64,000 nucleotides of DNA from Spinacia oleracea (lineage: Eukaryota > Streptophyta > Magnoliopsida > Caryophyllales > Amaranthaceae): contig NC_079487.1 in assembly GCF_020520425.1 (NCBI RefSeq), positions 112,316,141-112,380,140 of the forward strand, in the 5' to 3' direction. The stretch's first letter is position 1. The number at the start of each line of letters is the position of its first letter. Below the pieces are notes generated by a model. It saw nothing but the letters and a program-made list of their open reading frames with translations, did no database searches and was not told the DNA's origin. Both the position numbers and the translations under genes were made by a program. Below, piece after piece: positions 9,612 to 20,875 of the stretch.

Positions 9612-11932
9612 GGATGTACCCGGGTACAACCAGCTTTGGCTGTACCCTCAAAAAGCGACGCGCGCGCCTGTATCGTTTGTTCTTTTTTGTTGTAATGTTT
9701 GTTCTTTCTTGTTGTTTTTTAAATTCAAGATAAAATTGTTCATAATTGTTGTATTGTTTGTTCTTTTTTCTTGAATTTTATGTTCTTTTCTATATTGTTT
9801 TTTTTTGTTGCTGAATTATTTGTTCTTTCTTGTTTATTGTTTGTTCACAATAATCATCTGGTTAATGTTCATAATGAAATTAAGCTTTTCATTGATCTTT
9901 TATGTTTTTATAAGCGCATGACCGTCTGTATTGTTGGTTCTTTCTTTTTGTATGGTTTATTCTTTCTTGTTGTATTGTTTGTTCTTTCATGTTTTTTTTT
10001 TTAAATTCATCATAAAATTATTCATAATTGTTGTATTGTTTGTTCTTTCTTCTGGAATTTTATGTTCATTTGTATATTGTTTGTCCTTTTTTGTTGTTCT
10101 TTTTTTTTTATTTATTTATTTAATTTGTTCATAATAATCATCTGGTTAATGTTCATAATGAAATTGTTCATACTTTTTGTTTTATTTGTTCATATCACGT
10201 GTGTTCTTTGTTCTTTGTTGTTCTATTACTGAGCATATTTTAAACCATTGTTCTTTTTATTAACATATTTTTTTTTTCTTTGCATGTTCATCATTTTCAA
10301 ATCAGTATGCATTTTTAAATTACATGTGATCATCATATCAAATTACTTACTATTTTCATTTTCAACCTACAACAATGAGGAAATTGAAACCGTGAAAGTC
10401 AAATATAATGGGTTCGTTATTATAAGTGACTAGACTTTAGCCCGTGCAATGCACGGTTTCTATTAAATTGTTATGTTAAAATAAAACTCCTACATATATC
10501 AATTGCTATATTTTATATATTAGATTAAATTGACTTTTTTTATATTTTGGATTGAATTTCATTTTAGATTTATTTTTTAATTATTATAGTGTTTGATTTT
10601 GGATGAAATTGTACATAAGAAATATTAATAATTATTTAATAAAAATATTTACGTGGCACCTAATTATTTATCTACGTGGCATTCGACTTTTTAATTCAAA
10701 AATAATTTTGAAGTCTTATTTTTCATTGGATGAAACATTAGATTTCCTACGTGGCGCTCTAATATTGGATTAATGTTTGATTTTTGATTGAATTTTATTT
10801 TAGATTAGTGTTTGATTTTGGATAAATTTTATTTTAGATTTATTTTTTTAATTATTAGAGCGTTTGATTTTGGATGGAATTGTATATATTAGTAATTAAT
10901 TAATTAATTTAAATATCTAGGTGGCACCTAATTAATTATCTACGTGGCACTCGGTTTTTTTAATTCTAAAATAAATTAAAAATCTTATTTTTCATTGGCC
11001 GAAACCATTAGTAATCCTAGGTGGCGCTCTAATAGTTCAGCAAATATGCCTCCTTTATATATGTATATTAGATTACAAGGTTTTTCTTAATGGAGCAGAT
11101 TTATTATAAACTAAATATTAAATAAATTACATAGGGAACCCCATCAAGTCTCACGACTTAACAGTTAACATTAGCACTTGTGGATAATATAAATTATACT
11201 GCACTATTTTTTGTTGCTTGTAATAACTTTATTAATCCCCTTCTCAAATTATTATTCCGGTAAAGAAAGTGAAGGACACAATCCAGGTTGTGCTATTTGT
11301 GACCATAGAATATTCGAACCAAAATTATATATGAAGTACGTAGTAACATTTTGGTTAGAAACCGCAAAAGTCAAATATTGTGTTCAAAACACATTTCATA
11401 CACATATTCAAAAGTATAAGAACTCGAGAATACATCAAAAGCAAGATTCAAGAAAAATATTATTTGATATAGAAAAATAAGTGGATGATTTCTACCAATA
11501 TCTTGTAATATAAGTACAATTTTGCATAGGCAATGCCTAAAATGTTCAATTTTTGGGTAAAATATGTTATTTGGCATGTTTTAATAGCTCAATATATGTA
11601 AATATATGTTCAAAGTAATAACATAGTAATGCAATAACTAAGTTCATTTTAAAATTAGTAAATACAATACTCATTTAACAATCAGTAGATAAATGTTCAT
11701 TTCTAAATTGGTTGAATAAATGAGGATTGTCAAATAATTAGATAAACATTCATATTCGAATGAGTAGATAAATGTTCATTTTCAAATAAATAAATAAATG
11801 TTTATTTCCAAAATAATAAATGTTTATTACCGAAATAACAAAAGGTTTATTTCCAAATAAATAAATAAATATTCATTTCCAAAATAATAAATGTTCAGTT
11901 TAAATGGGGGTACAGCCAGCTCTGGTACATCC
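9612..11932. mobile_element. Inverted-repeat (foldback-like) element, about 2.3 kb, with a nested repeat
   Basis: The left end reads GGATGTACC followed by a hairpin of GGGTACA and TGTACCC. The reverse complement of the right end begins GGATGTACCAGAGCTGGCTG. Inside, the left arm is T-rich with TTGTTTGTTCTTT words and the right arm is A-rich with AAATGTTCATTTCC words. The left arm contains a direct repeat with an offset of about 283 bp (around 9720 and 10003), including ATAATCATCTGGTTAATG. The short frames at 9771-10134 are by-products of the T-rich repeats. No transposase is seen. Confidence 0.5.
10434..11075. repeat. Nested non-coding repeat with two units of about 277 bp
   Basis: It begins near CTAGACTTTAGCCCGTGC, a motif common in dispersed plant repeats, and ends near TATATATGTATATTAGATTA. 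Two similar units follow each other (about 10549-10800 and 10826-11035). Each carries TTTGATTTTGGAT, a CTACGTGGC or TAGGTGGC word, and TTATTTTTCATTGG. Family not assigned. Confidence 0.5.
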
Positions 11933-12033
11933 AAAAATTTGCGCCTCACAATGGGCCACGATCGTAACATTATTAAATTACTCTTCTATGTAACTATTGC
12001 GTGAACCAAGCCCAAAATGGGAAAAGCAAATAG

Positions 12034-12158
12034 TTCTGGAAAACACTAGATAAAACTACTACACTCTGTATCAGTCCTCTTCTGTTCTACCGCTAACCGT
12101 CAGGGAGATCTCAAACATTCGCGAATCATCTGCGTATTCCCATCCACTACCTATAAAT
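12034..12158 (+). promoter_or_regulatory. Heat-shock promoter: two heat-shock elements and TATA box
   Basis: Two perfect nTTCnnGAAn cores lie at 12034-12041 (TTCTGGAA) and 12118-12125 (TTCGCGAA). TATAAAT follows at 12152-12158, about 120 bp before the start codon. This is the expected arrangement for heat-shock-factor control of the small heat-shock protein gene downstream. Confidence 0.75.
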
Positions 12159-12276
12159 TCGCCCTTCCAATTCGTCATTCATCATCAGGTTAAAAAGAAT
12201 TCATAATTCACATACTTCACAGTCTTCAATAGAGCTAATATACATATCATTCCACAGAAAACTAGCAATTGCAAAA

Positions 12277-12759
12277 ATGTCGCTAATTCCTAGCTTTTTC
12301 GGAAACCGACGGAGCAACGTCTTCGACCCATTCTCTCTAGATATGTTTGATCCCTTTCACGACTTCCCCTTCAATACCACCTCTCAGTCCCTCTCCATTA
12401 CCGGCGGCGACACTGCTGCGTTTGTGAACACCAAAATTGACTGGAAAGAGACTCAGGATGCTCATGTTTTCAAGGCGGATTTACCCGGACTGAAAAAGGA
12501 GGAGGTGAAGGTTGAGGTGGAAGATGGAAAGGTGCTTCAGATCAGCGGAGAGAGAAACAGGGAGCAGGAGGAGAAGAATGACAAGTGGCACCGTGTTGAG
12601 AGGAGTTCTGGAAAGTTCTTAAGGAGGTTCAGGCTGCCGGAAAATACGAAGATGGAGGAGATCAAGGCAAATATGGAGAATGGTGTTCTGACTGTGACCG
12701 TGCCTAAAATGGAAGAGAAGAAGCCTGAGGTCAAGTCAATTGACATTTCTTCTGTCTAA
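12277..12759 (+). CDS. Class I small heat-shock protein, 160 aa
   Basis: An ATP-independent chaperone of the cytosol and nucleus that forms oligomers and holds unfolding proteins for the Hsp70/Hsp100 machinery. The N-terminus [20 protein letters not shown] is diagnostic of plant class I members. The alpha-crystallin domain spans about residues 50-145, with the consensus II stretch [16 protein letters not shown] (68-83) and consensus [10 protein letters not shown] (136-144). A C-terminal IDI (155-157) is the I-x-I motif that joins dimers. There is no intron, as is usual for the class, and the length is normal. The start is the ATG giving the conserved MSLIP. Two heat-shock elements and a TATA box lie upstream. 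A close paralogue lies 3 kb downstream in the opposite direction. Confidence 0.97.
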   Translation: MSLIPSFFGNRRSNVFDPFSLDMFDPFHDFPFNTTSQSLSITGGDTAAFVNTKIDWKETQDAHVFKADLPGLKKEEVKVEVEDGKVLQISGERNREQEEKNDKWHRVERSSGKFLRRFRLPENTKMEEIKANMENGVLTVTVPKMEEKKPEVKSIDISSV

Positions 12760-12876
12760 TCATATTAATCAATTGTTAATGTTAATGATCAGTGGTCCGA
12801 TCTTTTAATTTTCAAATTTAGTATGTCCTTGTGGTGTGTTGTTATTCCCTATGTTTTGTAAAGAGCTAATTAATGT

Positions 12877-12882
12877 AATAAA
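12877..12882 (+). terminator. Polyadenylation signal AATAAA
   Basis: AATAAA lies 118 bp after the stop of the small heat-shock protein gene, within a T/GT-rich 3' region. This is a plausible 3' end signal. Confidence 0.5.
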
Positions 12883-12899
12883 AAGTTTCAAGTTGTTTT

Positions 12900-13397
12900 C
12901 TAGTGAAGTTTTGATCTCTGCTATTTATCCATTTTCGTCCATTTTCGTTTTTAGATGTCATTATATACAACAATCTTGTTGTTTACGCTGATGATAAACA
13001 ATGATAGCACCGAAAAATTTACCTGTAAATTGTATAAACGAGGTTAATAAGAATTGCCAATTACTTAGACGTTAATCGTTATGAAGGGGTAATTACGTTT
13101 GTGTGGGCTTGCTAGATTGATTGCCTGCTGTTGATAAAAGTTCTTTTATAAACTATGATGTGTGTACTTGATTCACTGGTCCTCCTTTGGCTCTGGTGGT
13201 ACTCAAGATGATCTTTGAAACCTCAGGTCAAGGGATCAAGGGCCGGTGGGAGAGAGAAAGAAAAGAGAAAAATGTGTCATCAAGAGGTATTACAAAATAC
13301 CTCCCCTTTTCTTCCAAAATGTCATCCTTTCATTCCTTAATTTAAGTTTTTGTTTTGTTTTTTTGTTTTAGTTCTTTACTGTTCAGGGTATAATCAC
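12900..13397. other. Spacer with a possible SINE remnant
   Basis: GGCTCTGGTGGTACTC (about 13188-13203) followed by GGTCAAGGGATCAAGG (about 13227-13242) resembles a decayed tRNA-derived SINE head. Otherwise there is nothing recognisable. Confidence 0.25.
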
Positions 13398-14124
13398 CAG
13401 CAACATTAAAGGGGTCTTATCTTAAGACTTTCTTCATATATCATGTTATCTTTCCACTAATATTTAATTAATTAATTATTGTTAAGACATCTTAAGATTC
13501 ATTCAAATTTAGTTCTTCGCCCCTCAAACTCATTTAAAACATACTAAATAATATTGACTCTTAAGTTGAGTCTTAGTTTTATTTATTTTATTTAACTCAC
13601 ATATTGACTCTTAAGTTGAGTCTTAGAGCAAGATCAAGGGGGTCTTATCTTAAGATGTTCTTCATTTGCCATGTCAGCATTTCATTAATATTAAATAATT
13701 AAATTATTGTTAAGAATCCTTAAGATTCAATTAAATTTAGCTCTTTACCCATTAAATCATTTAAGACTTGTAAATTTATGTAAAATATCATTTTATTTTT
13801 TAATTTAACTCACATACCAAGTCTTAAATTGAGTCTTTAATTTTTCAAGACTCACTTTAAGACTTTGATAAGACTTGTCTACTTCAATGCTACAATTTTT
13901 ATATGTCTGATCTTAAGACTGATGAATCATATGCCATGTCAGCACAATTCATGTCTTAAGACTTGGGGCTGATCATGCTCTTAGTTTTTCAAGACTTGAT
14001 TTAAGACTTTGTTAAGACTAACTCACTTCAATGCTTCAAATTGATTTGTCTGATTTTAAGATTACGTTAGTCATATGTCATGTCAGCAAAATTTAAGTCT
14101 TAAGACTTGACGTTGATGTTGCTC
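13398..14124. mobile_element. Outer MITE copy, interrupted by a second copy of its own family
   Basis: The left end is near CAGCAACATTAAAGGGGTC. The reverse complement of the right end is GAGCAACATCAACGTCAAG. Both arms carry TCTTAAGACTT and TGTCATGTCAGC-like words. The copy is split by the 355-bp insertion at 13626-13980. Without the insertion it would be about 370 bp. The left border is approximate. Confidence 0.6.
13626..13980. mobile_element. Inner Tourist-like MITE, 355 bp, TTA target duplication
   Basis: The left end GAGCAAGATCAAGGGGGTC and the reverse complement of the right end, GAGCATGATCAGCCCCAAG, form the terminal inverted repeat. TTA stands on both sides (13623-13625 and 13981-13983), the 3-bp duplication typical of PIF/Harbinger (Tourist) elements. 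Non-coding. Confidence 0.75.
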
Positions 14125-14421
14125 TAAGGAGTTTACAATTTTTTTTATAAGGAAGTTACACGAAAGTTAAAAAAGGTTTCTCTTAAAACTGTAACTTAAT
14201 TTATCTAGGAAATAAAATAAAAAAAACTTAATATCTACGTAAGGATCAATATCTGGGTGTGTCTGAACTTGATAACTTAAGGAGATAGGAAGGCTGGTGC
14301 GATTAGCTCCATTTATCACCTACATGCAACACATATTAATTACTTCCTTTTTTTTGGAATAATTAATCTTTTCACCCTTCTATTGTAAATTGAAATTTAG
14401 CGTGTCTCATGTGTAACTAAC

Positions 14422-14950
14422 CACATCATCAATTAACTCGATGATGTGATGCTCGTAACTAGTATGAAGAAAGTTATTGACGAGTGTTACTTGACTTTCT
14501 ATATTGATGTTACTAATTAATTGTATTCGCCGTTACTTTTCTTGTTTTACATCAATTTCTTGAATTTCGTATCAGAGATAGCTTGTATAGATGGTGTTAT
14601 TTAATTTTTTATGTTGTTATTACGTATACATTGTATTTGTTGTTTTCTCATTTTAACAGTTTCATGTTAAAAGTTTCTTGTATAGACCTGTGTTACTTGA
14701 CTTTCTATGATGATGTTACTTATATGTTGTATTCGCTGTTATTTTCTTATTTACTACATATTCGAAATTCCTTGTATAGACTGATGTTACTTGACTTTTT
14801 ATGATTATGTTATTTTTAGTTATTGCTATTTTTTTTATTGTTATTTTTGTTGTTTTATTGCATTTTCTTCTGTCATGTTAGAGGTTCTTTGTGTATACAG
14901 ATGTTACTTTATTTTCTATGCTGATGTTATTTTATTTTCTGACTTAAAAC
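14422..14950. repeat. Hairpin followed by minisatellite, period about 95-115 bp
   Basis: The arms CACATCATC (14422-14430) and GATGATGTG (14440-14448) form a hairpin. Four to five degenerate units follow, marked by CTTGTATAGA, TGTTACTTGACTTT and TATTCGCTGTTA (unit heads near 14582, 14680, 14771 and 14890). The 73-residue open frame at 14583-14804 is a by-product. The hairpin-plus-array layout matches the locus at 5473-5912, and the unit words are roughly the reverse complement of that array. Confidence 0.6.
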
Positions 14951-14953
14951 GCG

Positions 14954-15047
14954 TTAGGCTTATTTAAAAGTATATAAATTAATGCTTTAGGCTATTTCGC
15001 GTTTTAGGCTTATTTAAAAGTATATAAATTAATGCTTTAGGCTATTT
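14954..15047. repeat. Exact 44-bp tandem duplication, offset 50
   Basis: TTAGGCTTATTTAAAAG...GCTATTT at 14954-14997 is repeated without change at 15004-15047. It lies directly after the minisatellite. Confidence 0.9.
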
Positions 15048-15730
15048 AAAAGTGTGAAGACGCTACACCAATAAATTAATGGGGTTTATAAACTTTGTTA
15101 AAAATCAAATTGTCCCTGTTATTTTGAAAGTCCCAATTATTTTAATTAGAGTGAAAATTAGTTAGCTCGGAAGAGTGAGTAAATGTGCGCAAGTGGTATG
15201 TATTGTCAATATACCGGCCGGGATTTTTCCTTAGGGTATCATTTACATACATACATGTGATATGTATTGTCAATATATTTAAGTCGGCTAAGCCTTGCGG
15301 CTGGCCGAGTTCACTATTGTTGTCATAAGTGACCTTCAATTCTATAGGTTATTAAGGAATAGGCCGTGGGGAAGCCATTTGAGCACCACACACTTAGAAA
15401 AACACTTCACTCCGGTGAATGAAACTACAAAATGTACTTGATACACGAGAGTAGTGAACAATACATAGAGATTAGAGAGTACTACTAGTACATTGCATAT
15501 ACGATTTAAATTGCATGCAACATTATTGTTACCGATGCAAATATGCAATCTTAGTCCTTCGCTATACGTCCATATATTCCTAGCTTGTAACTAGGCTAAT
15601 GCCAGAACAAAACTATTTTATGTTACATGCAAGCACACATACTTATTGTTCTTACTAATTATACAACAACAAAATACACCATGCAGGCCTACTAGAAAAG
15701 CTTAACTCCTTCAAACATCAGAAGTTTGAA
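15048..15730. other. Spacer and probable 3' UTR of the minus-strand heat-shock gene
   Basis: The word TATGTATTGTCAATATA occurs at about 15198 and 15260. There is no gene-like frame. The part next to 15730 should be the 3' UTR of the small heat-shock protein gene that ends there. Confidence 0.4.
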
Positions 15731-16222
15731 TTAACCAGAAACGTCGATGGACTTGATCTCAGGCTGCTTCTCCTGCATCTTAGGAACTGTAACAGTAAGC
15801 ACCCCATGTTCCATATTAGCCTTAATCTCATCCATCTTCGCATTTTCAGGTAGCCTAAACCTCCTCATAAACCGTCCAGAGCTACGCTCCAGACGGTGCC
15901 ACTTGTCGTTCTCTTCCTGACTCTCCCTGCTTCTCTCTCCACTAATCTGCAGCACTTTTCCATCTTCAACCTCAACCTTCACCTCCTCTTTCTTTAACCC
16001 TGGAAGATCCGCCTTGAACACGTGCGCCTCCGGTGTCTCCCTCCAGTCGATGCGGGTGTTGGCGAAGCTCATTGCGTTCCCGGAGGTTGAGTTTGTGGTG
16101 TTTGGGGCAGCTGTGATTGACGTGTTGAAGGGAAAACCCTCAGATGGGTCCCATATGTCTAGAGAAAAGGGGTCTAATATGTTTGATCGACGTCCACTGA
16201 AAAAACTCGGAATCAGCGACAT
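15731..16222 (-). CDS. Class I small heat-shock protein, 163 aa
   Basis: A paralogue of the protein at 12277-12759 with the same cytosolic chaperone role. It begins [20 protein letters not shown]. The alpha-crystallin domain is at about residues 54-149, with [16 protein letters not shown] (72-87), GVLTVTVPK (140-148) and a C-terminal IDV (159-161) as the I-x-I-type motif. The open frame reaches upstream to 16351, but the ATG at 16220-16222 gives the conserved MSLIP start, so the extra 43 codons are taken as 5' UTR. No intron. The N-terminal arm differs most from the paralogue (an Asn/Thr/Ser-rich insert at 34-50). A TATA-like sequence lies 100 bp upstream, but no perfect heat-shock element was found nearby. 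Confidence 0.95.
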   Translation of the reverse strand: MSLIPSFFSGRRSNILDPFSLDIWDPSEGFPFNTSITAAPNTTNSTSGNAMSFANTRIDWRETPEAHVFKADLPGLKKEEVKVEVEDGKVLQISGERSRESQEENDKWHRLERSSGRFMRRFRLPENAKMDEIKANMEHGVLTVTVPKMQEKQPEIKSIDVSG

Positions 16223-16322
16223 TTTTGTTTTAAATTTACTAGTGTTTAATTTGGAGCTGATTAAGGTGATCTGAATTCTGAAATGAAGTAAGGGGTGATG
16301 GGGCTTAATTAGGCTTAGGGGC

Positions 16323-16335
16323 ATATATATGTTAT
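16323..16335 (-). promoter_or_regulatory. TATA-like element of the minus-strand heat-shock gene
   Basis: The minus strand reads ATAACATATATAT here, about 100 bp before the start codon. Position and composition suit a TATA box. No transcript supports it. Confidence 0.4.
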
Positions 16336-16595
16336 AAAAGCTAGGGTGCATCAGCTAGGCTGCCAGCAGGTGGTTGATTTCTTGCATGCATCAGCTCTTC
16401 TTCTTGACATTTGTACATCTGCTTCACAGGTGGCGTTAGATTTGCATTTGTACGTTTCTGAAATGACAAATGCATGTTGTGCCACTTGTTGTAACTACGC
16501 AATTTTGTTCGCAACGACAGACCAAATTGCGTGCATTGCTCATGGTTTTAGTTTATCTCTTATAGAAAATTTCAAGGTTATTTTAGTAAATATTA

Positions 16596-16855
16596 CTCCC
16601 TCCGCCCCTTAATACTCTATCTGTTTTGACTTTTTGCACTATTCACATAATTAACTTTGACTCTATTTTATTTCAAGTATATGAAAACAAATGTTAGTAT
16701 ATAATATATTGTTGGTTTCATCTTAATATATATTTTCAAAATATTAATATTTTTATAAGTTTTTATAATAGGTAGTTAAAGAAATTGGTGGTCAAAGTTG
16801 TACATTGGCATGCGTGTTCGGTTAAAACAGGTCGAGTATTAAGGGTCAGATGGAG
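16596..16855. mobile_element. Stowaway-like MITE, 260 bp
   Basis: The ends are CTCCCTCCGCCCCTTAATAC and, as reverse complement, CTCCATCTGACCCTTAATAC. TA stands on each side (16594-16595, 16856-16857), the target of Tc1/mariner-type Stowaway MITEs. It lies about 370 bp upstream of the minus-strand small heat-shock gene. Confidence 0.85.
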
Positions 16856-16913
16856 TATTTTAGTATCGTCTATAAAATAGTGTATCGTACTCTAATTTAC
16901 AATTTGGTGATCA

Positions 16914-16960
16914 AATACTCTATCTGTTTTGACTTTTTGCACTATTCACATAATTAACTT
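16914..16960. repeat. 47-bp exact copy of the neighbouring MITE's end
   Basis: The 47 bases beginning AATACTCTATCTG and ending ATTAACTT at 16611-16657 inside the Stowaway element recur unchanged at 16914-16960, without the CTCCCTCCG terminus. Confidence 0.85.
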
Positions 16961-17030
16961 ATGCCAGCAAATTTGCAACTCATGTTATTTTCTTAAGGAA
17001 AATGAAAGCAAAATAGGATTATTTAGTTGT

Positions 17031-17189
17031 TGTTAATGAAAATAGGGAGAATAGGAGAGAGGGCAAGAGAGAAACTAACGGTAATGATCTTCTACCAATC
17101 GACATAATTAATATGTACATATACATATATCATATAGGATAAGGATGTTAGGGTATAATGGGCATCCATAATATAATATATTTATAACA
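17031..17189 (-). repeat. Element I 3' LTR
   Basis: 159 bp, with TGTTA and TAACA ends. It shares the stretch AACTAACGGTAATGATCTTC with the partner LTR at 46179-46333. Confidence 0.75.
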
Positions 17190-17813
17190 CTCCCTCTTAG
17201 ATGTCCATTATTTAAAACAATACAATGGCCCTGTAATATACATGAGATGATGCCTCATTAAAAACTTTACCAAGAAAACCCCGTGGGATAAAAACTTAGT
17301 GAAGGAAAAAAGTACAGCACTCATCATAATACGCTTGGGATGTTACCTCGTTAAAAACCTTAACAGGAAAATCCAATGGGACAAAACTTGGTTAAGGAAA
17401 AAAGAGTGCAACGCGTATTTTTCTCCCCCTTATGGATACATCATTTGAGATCTTCTAGTTCAATGAATCTAATACTATTGATAACTTTCCAAATGTAGCA
17501 ACATGAAACTCTTTGAAAATTGATTCTCCACAATTTGACTTTAATTTTCAAACGTTCACTTGTATACACTGGGACACTAGGTGAATATTTATATCACCAA
17601 ACTTATGAAAATAATAACTGAAATAAATATATTTTCTTGTACATAGTATTACAAATCATCCTTTCATATTTGACATATATAAACCTTCTTCCGGAGGTCA
17701 TAAGTAGTAATAATCAATAATATTGACCAAAATTTCTTTAGTCATATTTTCATGGCAATACATGATAGTTAACAATATCATCATCCAACTTATAGGTATA
17801 ACATGTAGGACGT

Positions 17814-18598
17814 AATACTGCAAAATCCGAAAAATGGTTAAGAAAACGCGGGTCGAATATTTGATGTATGAAAAACTGTGACGTGTTATAAAACACTGTC
17901 TTAGAAGCAAAATTCGCCCCGACTATGGTGCAATCGGAAATGGCGTTGCCCCCCAAGATTTAACACAGCGTTTCTCCAAAATGTGCACTCAACTAAGGAG
18001 GAATTTGGAACTCATAATAATGCTCAGAATTTAGATGAACAGAAGAGAAAGAGAGTTAGAATTTTCGGTGTGTTTGAAATGATCCCAAGAACTTATTTAT
18101 ATAGCAACAACATTTTGTAACCGAAAATCACATTTTAATGACGTAATAAAAACCGAAGATCGGAATTTAAATGGGAGATTAAAACGTAGGCAATAATCAA
18201 GGAACCGTTTAACGTAAATCAAGGGGCGGTTACGATTCTGTCATAAAGGTTATGGAGTGAGCTACGTAACTGAACGGTCTCATAATAACTGGACCGCCGG
18301 TTACGTCTTGGCCCAAAATGGTGCGCGCACGTGCCACAAACACGAACCGGCCGAACAGGCAGCGGCGCACGAGGATGCCCCCTTCTAGCCCACACCACTA
18401 GGGGAAGTACTTCAAAGTATAAACATTACTTCCCTATATTTAAACAAAGGGAAAAGTTCATTTTCTTTTCATGTGGGACAAAGCCCTTTTTCTTCAAATA
18501 CTCCACTTGAAATGCCTACTTTTCATTTCTACCAATGTGGGACATTTTCACAAAATGGTAAAACTCTTTCTTTGCATTATTTCCAACAATCCCCCACA
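17814..18598 (-). repeat. Element II 3' LTR, 785 bp
   Basis: It starts TGTAGGACGTAATACTG and ends TTTCCAACA. Next to it lies TCCCCCACAAATG, which on the minus strand is the polypurine tract. Confidence 0.9.
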
Positions 18599-19190
18599 AA
18601 TGCAAAGACCCATTTGAAAAAACAAGAAGAAGAATTCTGAGCATTTTTATGGAAGGTTTGATACTTAAATGTTGGTGTCTTTCGATTGAACCAACACATA
18701 GTGAAGATTAGGCAATTTCTTTATTGAGAAAGTGAACAAATCTGGAACTATCCCAACTAAGAAATAAAGCCCAATAACACATACCATACCTTAGATTATT
18801 ATGAGTTCCGCGATAGCTAATCAACAACGGCCATTATACTTGGGATGCTCATGAGTGCTCTAGGAAAACTTGCCCAAGTTTTCCATAGAAGGTGGTCAAA
18901 CCTTCACACTCAAGTAGGTGATTTCATCAAGTCTATCACATAGACCACCCATATCCTGGGATATGAAATCATTAAGAGCTATCGCTCAACCTCTCAATAC
19001 ACAAGCGGTGAACTCATCAAGTCCTTCTCATTAGGACCACCCAAATCCTGGGATATGAGTTTCATTAAAAGCTAAATAAAAAATGTACAATTCATAGGAA
19101 TGGGAAGTGTACAAGAATGAGTCTTTCCATGGCTTCGTTAGACCACAAGAAACCTTGTGTGAACAAGGTCGGGTGTCCACCATGAATTCC

Positions 19191-19830
19191 TCAACTAACG
19201 GGCTTAAGCCCCATTCCCCTCGACGTATCAAGGACTAATCTTCTATTTAGTCCCTTAGTTAAAGGATCTGCTATATTCCTCTCAGATCTCACAAACTCCA
19301 TAGTAATTACACCACTCTCTATTAGTGTTCTCACATATTCATGCCTCACATGAATATGTCTCTTTTTGCCGTTATAAGCACTGTTTTTAGCAACACAAAT
19401 ATCAGCTTGAGAATCACAATGTAGAGATATTGGTGGAGCAGGACGCCCCCACAATGGAATATCTGCCAATAAGTTTCTCAGCCACTCCGCCTCTTGGCCG
19501 GCCAAGTCCAATGCAATAAATTCGGACTCCATAGTTGACCGGGCAACACAAGTCTGTTTAGAAGACTTCCAAGAGATTGCTGCTCCACATAAGGTGAATA
19601 CATATAGTGGAACTTACCTCATCATTGTCAGATACCCAGTTTGCACCACAATAACCTTCTAAAACAGCAGGAAATCCAACATAATGCAAACCCCAATCCA
19701 TAGTACCCCTAAGATACCTTAACAAACGCCTAAGAGAATTCCAATGATCTTTACTAGGGTTATGGGTATATCGGCTAAGCCTACTCACTGCATAGGCTAT
19801 GTCAGGTCGAGTGTAATTCATGAGAAACAT
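19191..19830 (-). pseudogene. Element II reverse-transcriptase C-end and RNase H remnant
   Basis: The minus frame contains [19 protein letters not shown], the copia reverse-transcriptase/RNase H boundary motif. Further on come [12 protein letters not shown] and [11 protein letters not shown], the copia RNase H signature. It is a broken fossil coding region belonging to the element around it. Confidence 0.85.
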
Positions 19831-20090
19831 TAAACTCCCAATTATCTCTATTATATAAAGGAACAGCTGAGGGTAAATGAGTAAACACGCTTTTCGTGTC
19901 CCCTATGAATAGACGATAATACCCTCACTAACCCCAACCTTCGTTCGAAACCCTAGAGATTAACTGAGCGCACAATCTCTCCCTCCTCTCAACTCACGCC
20001 TTTTCTCTCTCCTCTCAACCCCATGGTAATTCTGCACCTCCCAGACTTCTCAAACCTCCTCATCTTCTTCCCCGGTCACTCATCTTTGAG

Positions 20091-20335
20091 TTGTACAACG
20101 TGACATATGATCATCGATCACTTATCATCACCGGCCGCCGTCGTATGCTTATCTCCACCGGCATCCACTACCCTCGCGCCACTCCCCAGGTCAGCTTTCT
20201 TCCTTTCCCCAGAAATTTGATGTCAATATTTCGATTTCAATTAAATTAACATTTCCTCCCGATTTTGGTGTAATACTACCCAATTTTCAGTTCAATTTCA
20301 ATTTCCAATTATTCTGATGTGGCCTGATTTGTTCT
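20091..20335 (+). pseudogene. Captured beta-galactosidase (GH35) fragment
   Basis: 20091-20189 reads [17 protein letters not shown] and then [11 protein letters not shown], the N-terminal start of plant family-35 beta-galactosidases, with a GT donor at 20190. A little further on, MWPDL (20317-20331) matches the next exon's beginning, but no AG acceptor precedes it and the frame stops soon after. Fragment only, without catalytic glutamates, so no enzyme is made. Confidence 0.75.
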
Positions 20336-20875
20336 CCGGTCGAAATTAAAGCCTCCAGACAAGCAGCAGGAGTTGATTCGTACTCTCTACTTAGGTACTA
20401 CTATCTCTCTAAATTTTTCTCAAATTCATAGTCATTATAATTACTTCAAAATCGAGAAAGTTGTAATTCTGGTAATTATTTGATGTAGTATTATGCAACA
20501 GGCCTAAAAATGTCAGCAATTTCGTGAATGTTGATTCCATTTTTGGTCCGGTGTGTATTTTATCTCCGATTAATTTCTTATTAACTTATTTTCCAGTTTC
20601 TTGAAGTATTATGTCACATATATTTCTTCGTTGTCATTTCTATATATTTGTAGTTGATTGTGATCTTCCAGCCAAACCTATGATTAAGGTTGTGTTGCTG
20701 TGTAAATTGACCTAAATTGATGATTTCGGCTGCATCTGTTTCCGTTGTCCGGTTATTCTATCTAACTGAGTTTTCGTTATATGATTATGCATTTTTTATG
20801 GAACAAATTTTTTATTTTTTTTGTCAGGCATGTTTGTGAGTATATTTTTATATGGGATGAAATATATTAGTGCAG

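Noticed and set aside
12537-12746. Open frames opposite the heat-shock and glycosyltransferase genes
   Set aside because: Antisense shadows of real coding sequence, without own domains.
16222-16351. 43 extra N-terminal codons of the minus-strand heat-shock protein
   Set aside because: The family always begins at MSLIP; the extension overlaps the expected 5' UTR close to the TATA-like sequence.
16500-16590. Heat-shock element candidates (GAAAATTTC and TTCTGAA types) upstream of the minus-strand gene
   Set aside because: Spacing between the GAA and TTC blocks is 3 or 1 instead of 2.
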